This document shows positions 36,072 to 39,882 of a DNA stretch of 39,882 nucleotides, in pieces. The stretch lies in the NCBI GenBank assembly GCA_020630475.1, contig JAHDBI010000003.1, positions 67,403 through 107,284 of the forward strand, given 5' to 3'. The translations under genes and the position numbers were made by a program. This stretch comes from Saprospiraceae bacterium (GTDB taxonomy: Bacteria > Bacteroidota > Bacteroidia > Chitinophagales > Saprospiraceae). Below the pieces are notes generated by a model that was given only the letters and a program-made list of their open reading frames with translations, did not search any database and was not told the origin of the DNA. How positions within the stretch are numbered: position 1 is the first letter of the stretch; each line of letters starts with the position of its first letter.

Positions 36072-36482
36072 TTATGAATAAATAGTTAGGATTAACTTTC
36101 GAGGTCCTCCACTATTTCTGAATTCACATAAATAAATTCCTTGCCAAGTACCCAAATTCAATTTGCCTTCTGTTATTGGAATCGAAATAGAGCTACCTAC
36201 TAAACTAGATTTTATATGTGCAGGCATATCATCTGGTCCTTCAATGGTATGCCGCAAACCATTTAGATTTTCTGGGACTATTTTATTAAAATAAAGTTCG
36301 TAGTCGTGTAAAACATCAGGATCGGCATTTTCATTAATGCTCAATCCGGCTGAGGTGTGTTTGATAAATACATTGAGTAAACCAGCATCTGGCAAACTTG
36401 GAATCGATTGTAAAATAGAATGAGTAATAATATGAAACCCTCTTGGATAAGCTTGTAATTGGATTTCTTTTTGAAAAATCAT
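36072..36482 (-). CDS. yjbQ: YjbQ/UPF0047 family protein
   Basis: A 136-residue protein of the YjbQ family, described as having thiamine-phosphate synthase side activity with an uncertain main role. Conserved features are FIKHTSAGLSINENADPDV, the HTIEGPDDMPAHIKSSL segment with its His residues, and GTWQGIYLCEFR. Its ATG overlaps the DUF6089 stop (ATGA), suggesting coupled translation. Confidence 0.93.
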   Translation of the reverse strand: MIFQKEIQLQAYPRGFHIITHSILQSIPSLPDAGLLNVFIKHTSAGLSINENADPDVLHDYELYFNKIVPENLNGLRHTIEGPDDMPAHIKSSLVGSSISIPITEGKLNLGTWQGIYLCEFRNSGGPRKLILTIYS

Positions 36483-37285
36483 TTAATGTCCGAGATTTTA
36501 GGGCATTCTAATCGACCAAAATATCTCATCACACTAACACCAAAAAAAGTGTACATATCACTATCTGTGCTATTTCCTCTTTGTCTGCCCTCATCTCCAA
36601 TACCGTCAACTAAGGATCTATCCGATAAGTCAACAGCTGTTTGACCATTAGTAGCCGCCAATAAGGTTTTATTTGGATACACCGTGCTTACATCATCCAG
36701 ATAATCAGAGAATAACCTTCTAACCGCTAAATCAATATTAATACTCCAGTCTTTATTAATGTCAAATTTATATCCAGCACCAACAGTTAAACCGAAAGTA
36801 ATTGTACTGTATGGATCTCTTTGTCCCTCAGTTCCAAATTCATTTAGATTATAGGTTTGATCATTCAGATCAGCTTTTGGATTAAATTTCAACAAATTCA
36901 CCCCTCCAAAAAAGTATGGTGTAGCATATTCATCAGAACTGCCATGAGTAAGCGGAAAGAAATTAAATTCTACAACAGCGCTAACATCAAATAGATTGGA
37001 CTTGAAACTTAAATTTCTATTCCTTTCAAAATTGTTGGAAGAGTTTGCATCATCAGCATAAACATAACCGTAGTTAAAATTCGCTTTCCAAGAGACTCTA
37101 TTATTAAAATTGTACCGCAAATTTAGACCACCGGCAGGTCCTGGATCTGTGATATTCAATGAACTGTTTAAATCCCCAAAATAATTGCTTACACCAAGCC
37201 AGCCGCCTAGTTCCCAACCTTTTTGCGCAGATGCACAGAGGCTCAAACAACAAACAATCACTATAAGGTAAAGTCTTTGAATCAT
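36479..37285 (-). CDS. DUF6089-family outer-membrane beta-barrel protein
   Basis: A 268-residue protein. Signal peptide 1-20 (LCASAQ). It starts with KGWELGGWLGVSNYFGDLN and continues with alternating barrel strands (NLRYNFNNRVSWKANFNYGY, TFGLTVGAGYKFDINKDWSI). The opening motif is the mark of DUF6089 proteins, which are common in Bacteroidetes and of unknown function. It heads the small operon with yjbQ and lysE. A TATATTTG box lies 8 nt before its ATG. Confidence 0.88.
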   Translation of the reverse strand: MIQRLYLIVIVCCLSLCASAQKGWELGGWLGVSNYFGDLNSSLNITDPGPAGGLNLRYNFNNRVSWKANFNYGYVYADDANSSNNFERNRNLSFKSNLFDVSAVVEFNFFPLTHGSSDEYATPYFFGGVNLLKFNPKADLNDQTYNLNEFGTEGQRDPYSTITFGLTVGAGYKFDINKDWSINIDLAVRRLFSDYLDDVSTVYPNKTLLAATNGQTAVDLSDRSLVDGIGDEGRQRGNSTDSDMYTFFGVSVMRYFGRLECPKISDIK

Positions 37286-37293
37286 ACTATCGG

Positions 37294-37301
37294 CAAATAT
37301 A
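37294..37301 (-). promoter_or_regulatory. Bacteroidota -7 box (TATATTTG) before the DUF6089 operon
   Basis: An exact TAnnTTTG on the minus strand, 8 nt from the start codon, which would give a very short leader. About 20 bp further upstream there is only a weak CTTAAAG in place of TTTG. Confidence 0.4.
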
Positions 37302-37355
37302 GGACTATATATACGCTTTAAGGTTAATATTTATTATGAATCAATATGTAATCAA

Positions 37356-37769
37356 CTAGACAATAAGGTGTTGATACTTAGTCATAATGCTTAATTCACA
37401 GCTTTCTTTTTTACCAAATACTCGGTAACGAACTTTAGAAATCAAATTATAACCAATATTTCTGATGGGTTTGGGTACATAGGTTAAAAATCTTGCTTTA
37501 ATTGGACTGAGTTTTTCAAAGACTTTAATCGCTACATCTGAATGGGTATAAAAATTACCCTCTTTTAATAAAACAACTGTTTGACTGAGTTCTTCTGAGT
37601 TAAAACGATGACCATGTAAGAATGCCGAATTTTTCTGAATCGTTGAAAATCGGAAGTATTCCTCTTTATCTCTTTTCAAAATATATTGGGTAAATCTAGA
37701 ACATAGAACACAATAACCATCAACAAAGATAATCGGATGAGTATGAGAAATTTGAACCAGTTTGTGCAT
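37356..37769 (-). CDS. DCC-family thiol-disulfide oxidoreductase-like protein (DUF393)
   Basis: A 137-residue protein from ATG 37769 (a GTG one codon earlier is possible). FVDGYCVLCSRF carries the CxxC pair Cys20/Cys23 that defines the family, followed by FRFSTIQ and a C-terminal RNIGYNLISKVRYRVFGKK typical of DUF393. It is probably a thioredoxin-fold redox protein with no known substrate. It starts 2 nt after the radA stop on the same strand, so it is likely co-transcribed with radA. Confidence 0.88.
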   Translation of the reverse strand: MHKLVQISHTHPIIFVDGYCVLCSRFTQYILKRDKEEYFRFSTIQKNSAFLHGHRFNSEELSQTVVLLKEGNFYTHSDVAIKVFEKLSPIKARFLTYVPKPIRNIGYNLISKVRYRVFGKKESCELSIMTKYQHLIV

Positions 37770-37771
37770 CA

Positions 37772-39142
37772 CTAAGCAAATATATCTGAAAGCAAATCAT
37801 CAACTTTTGCTATCGTTTTTATTTCGACATTATATTTCTTTTGGTCTATCCCTTTGGCATTAAACTTAGATATATAAATGGTTTCAAATCCCAATCGATC
37901 TGCTTCTTGGATTCTCTGTTCAATTCGACTTACTGATCTTATTTCTCCAGATAAACCCACTTCACCGGCAAAGCAAATGTGTTTATTGACATAGATATTC
38001 TCCAACGAACTAATTAAGGCTGTAATTACAGATAAGTCAATAGAAGGGTCTGAAACCCTTAATCCACCTGCCATATTTAAAAAAACATCCATTTGGCCAA
38101 AAGGCAAACCACATCTCTTCTCTAATACAGCTAAGAGCATATTGAGTCTTTTCGCATCGTACCCAGTCGCGGACCGCTGGGGTGTACCATAAACCGAAGC
38201 CGTCACTAAGGCTTGTGCTTCAATCAACATTGGTCTTAAACCTTCGATAGTAGACGCAATAGCAGAACCGGAAAGTCTTTCTTCGTTTTGAGATAAAAGT
38301 AGTTCTGAGGGATTTGCCACTTCTCTTAAACCATTGGACATCATCTCGTAGATACCAATCTCGTCTGTAGATCCAAATCTATTTTTAAGGGTTCGAAGGA
38401 TTCTGTAAGTATAATTCCGGTCACCTTCAAATTGAAGAACCACATCGACAATATGCTCCAATAACTTTGGACCAGCTATTGAGCCTTCCTTGGTGATGTG
38501 ACCAATAATGAATGTTGGTATTTGCCTAGACTTTGCAAATTTTTGCAATTCTGCGGTGCACTCTCTTATTTGCGAAACACTTCCAGGTGCTGATTCTATA
38601 AAAGGACTAGATAGTGTTTGAACTGAATCGACAATTAAAATATCTGGATTCATTTTTTCAGCTGTCTGAAGTATTTTGCTGATATTAATTTCAGTTAGAA
38701 TAAAACAATCATTATTGTTCATTTTCATTCTATCCGCCCGCATTTTTATTTGCTCAGCACTTTCCTCGCCTGACACATAAAGAATTTTCGCCTTTATACT
38801 AGTAGCAATTTGTAACAATAAAGTTGACTTACCAATCCCTGGCTGACCAGCAACTAAAACTAATGAGCCATATACTATTCCGCCACCTAAAACTCTATTT
38901 AGTTCTTGATCGTGTGTAGTTATTCTTGCGGTATTTTCACTCTTAATCTCTGCTAAATTGAGTGGAAGAACCTTTTCTTTGTTGTTATCCCAACTACTTC
39001 TTTGCTTTTCTTGCTTAGTTTCATTAGATATAATTTCTTCATTATACGTATTCCAAGACTCACAAGACGGGCATTTTCCTATCCATTTCGCTGACTGAGC
39101 ACCACATTCACTGCAAAAAAACGCTTTTTTAATCTTTGCCAT
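37772..39142 (-). CDS. radA: DNA repair protein RadA/Sms
   Basis: A 456-residue protein from ATG 39142 (MAKIKKAFFC, the usual family start; an upstream ATG at 39148 adds two residues). It has an N-terminal zinc finger Cys10/13/24/27, a RecA-like ATPase with Walker A GQPGIGKST (99-107), the RadA-specific KNRFG motif, and a Lon-protease-like C-terminal domain (GEVGLSGEIRSVSRIEQR). It helps branch migration and recombination intermediate processing. Confidence 0.97.
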   Translation of the reverse strand: MAKIKKAFFCSECGAQSAKWIGKCPSCESWNTYNEEIISNETKQEKQRSSWDNNKEKVLPLNLAEIKSENTARITTHDQELNRVLGGGIVYGSLVLVAGQPGIGKSTLLLQIATSIKAKILYVSGEESAEQIKMRADRMKMNNNDCFILTEINISKILQTAEKMNPDILIVDSVQTLSSPFIESAPGSVSQIRECTAELQKFAKSRQIPTFIIGHITKEGSIAGPKLLEHIVDVVLQFEGDRNYTYRILRTLKNRFGSTDEIGIYEMMSNGLREVANPSELLLSQNEERLSGSAIASTIEGLRPMLIEAQALVTASVYGTPQRSATGYDAKRLNMLLAVLEKRCGLPFGQMDVFLNMAGGLRVSDPSIDLSVITALISSLENIYVNKHICFAGEVGLSGEIRSVSRIEQRIQEADRLGFETIYISKFNAKGIDQKKYNVEIKTIAKVDDLLSDIFA

Positions 39143-39353
39143 ATCCATTTAAATTAGAAATTAAGTTACTGATTATAGGTGGTTTATATAGAATGAATAA
39201 AAAAATTCAATTTTTTTTCCAAAAATCATGTGGTATTAAAATTCTATCAGCGTCTAATAGATAGTGATTTGAAAGACGAATCACGGTTTAAAAGATAAAA
39301 GCTTCGAAAGAAGTTAAAGATAGATTGTTTTCAATTGGTTTTTTGGGGTTATG

Positions 39354-39390
39354 CAGGGTACAATAAATTTTATTGGACCCTGTTTTTTTT
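39354..39390 (+). terminator. Strong intrinsic terminator on the plus strand
   Basis: CAGGGT (39354-39359) pairs with ACCCTG (39377-39382). Inside it, CAATAAA pairs with TTTATTG. Eight T follow (39383-39390), the last two overlapping the stop codon of the DksA-like gene on the other strand. The T-run is on the plus strand, yet no plus-strand gene lies upstream for several kb. Confidence 0.7.
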
Positions 39391-39724
39391 ACCTACCTGC
39401 ACACCGAATACATTTCGTACTTTCTGGCATAAAAATGAGTCTTTTGGCTTGAATTGGATTTTTACAATTTTGACAAATACCAAAGTCTTCAAGCTCAATA
39501 TTTTTTAAAGCCATACGAAGTTTTCCCAGTTTGGCTTTCTTATTTCTTAATGCTGCTTCCATTACGGATTTGTTGTTAATAGCATCCATTCTGGATATGC
39601 GACCAATAGAATTTTCAGGAGTTACTGGAGCCGTCATATTTTCCATATCCAAGATATCCTTTTCAGACTTTGCTATCAATTCAATGATTTTCTTCTTGAG
39701 AGATTTTAACTCCTCTAAGTCCAT
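39389..39724 (-). CDS. DksA/TraR-family zinc-finger protein
   Basis: A 111-residue protein. An N-terminal coiled coil (LKKKIIELIAKSEKDIL; KKAKLGKLRMALKNIE) is followed by a C4 zinc finger Cys84, Cys87, Cys105, Cys108 (CQNC...CIRC). It resembles DksA/TraR proteins that enter the RNA polymerase secondary channel. The acidic DxxDA-type tip of E. coli DksA is not obvious: the loop reads RISRMDAINNKSV, with Asp-Ala present but only one Asp. It is divergent from the unknown gene at 39802, with 77 nt between them. Confidence 0.87.
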   Translation of the reverse strand: MDLEELKSLKKKIIELIAKSEKDILDMENMTAPVTPENSIGRISRMDAINNKSVMEAALRNKKAKLGKLRMALKNIELEDFGICQNCKNPIQAKRLIFMPESTKCIRCAGR

Positions 39725-39801
39725 AATTGTTTAATTTGTAACACTAATAACGACTAAAATAAGTTAATAATTAGTAACCATTAAACTTCAATATATAAGC
39801 T

Positions 39802-39882
39802 ATGGCCGAATCCCGCTGGACCTATCTAGGAAATGGTCGAAAAAATGAAATTGGGATTTATCATGGCGATGAGAGTGGCCAT
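39802..39882 (+). CDS. Start of an unknown gene (cut by the window edge)
   Basis: ATG at 39802 opens 27 codons to the end of the window. The fragment contains EIGIYHGDESGH, which I associate with a small conserved Bacteroidetes family of unknown function, but 27 residues are too few to be sure. AT-rich DNA precedes the start. Confidence 0.5.
   Translation, partial: MAESRWTYLGNGRKNEIGIYHGDESGH

Noticed and set aside
1..39882. CRISPR array, insertion sequence, prophage or toxin-antitoxin locus
   Set aside because: No regularly spaced direct repeats, transposase, integrase, phage structural gene or small toxin pair could be recognised on either strand.

Overview
This is a chromosomal window from a low-GC member of the Bacteroidota. 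The evidence is five secreted proteins with a type IX secretion (T9SS) C-terminal sorting module (a YPNP/FPNP-type start and a final 70-80 residue beta domain), DUF6089 and TMEM220 family proteins, the short Bacteroidetes form of AMP nucleosidase, and little Shine-Dalgarno sequence before starts. MopE-type Cys/Asp calcium motifs next to T9SS modules suggest the Saprospiria, but that placement is a guess. I see no rRNA, tRNA, insertion sequence, prophage or CRISPR array.

Layout. 1-2190: two secreted alpha/beta hydrolases on the minus strand, the first cut by the window edge. 2370-5410: a radical SAM protein, a structured intergenic element, an RsmI-like methyltransferase and quinolinate synthase (nadA) on the plus strand. 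5548-9571: a secreted barrel-like protein, a TMEM220 protein, a secreted phosphodiesterase with a LamG-like domain, and a thioredoxin-like lipoprotein. 9685-15855: a membrane-anchored LuxR regulator, a 14-repeat FG-GAP surface protein and an LRR/DUF7619 surface protein, all minus strand. 15895-19026: a UvrD-type helicase fused to a PD-(D/E)XK nuclease with four cysteines placed for an iron-sulfur cluster. 19122-27899: mostly housekeeping and small envelope genes (TauE exporter, methylmalonyl-CoA epimerase, AMP nucleosidase, mscL, a GCS2-CBS fusion, lipoproteins, an MFS transporter). 27896-30130: a pseudouridine synthase and dnaB. 30131-30496: the largest gene-free stretch, with a cluster of DnaA boxes beside AT-rich DNA. 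30497-37285: a coiled-coil exported protein, an ABC export pair, a PaaE-like reductase, a GT2 glycosyltransferase, LysE, YjbQ and DUF6089. 37356-39882: a DCC-family protein, radA, a DksA-like zinc protein and the start of an unknown gene.

Organisation. Gene packing is tight. Four convergent pairs overlap by exactly 4 nt through their stop codons and one by 8 nt; other convergent pairs are separated by hairpin terminators. Co-directional pairs overlap at ATGAATAA, ATGAGTAG and ATGA, which suggests translational coupling. The epimerase and the TauE exporter lie in the same frame, separated by a single TAG codon.

The best leads beyond ordinary genes are (1) the helically spaced DnaA boxes upstream of dnaB, a candidate oriC or DnaA-controlled promoter; (2) a three-way-junction inverted repeat at 3500-3593 upstream of a start codon that sits in a hairpin loop; (3) a short word family including an exact 17-mer repeat; (4) the in-frame TAG junction; and (5) a plus-strand terminator near 39354-39390 with no plus-strand gene before it. 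No complete, clearly new multi-gene defence or biosynthetic system is visible.
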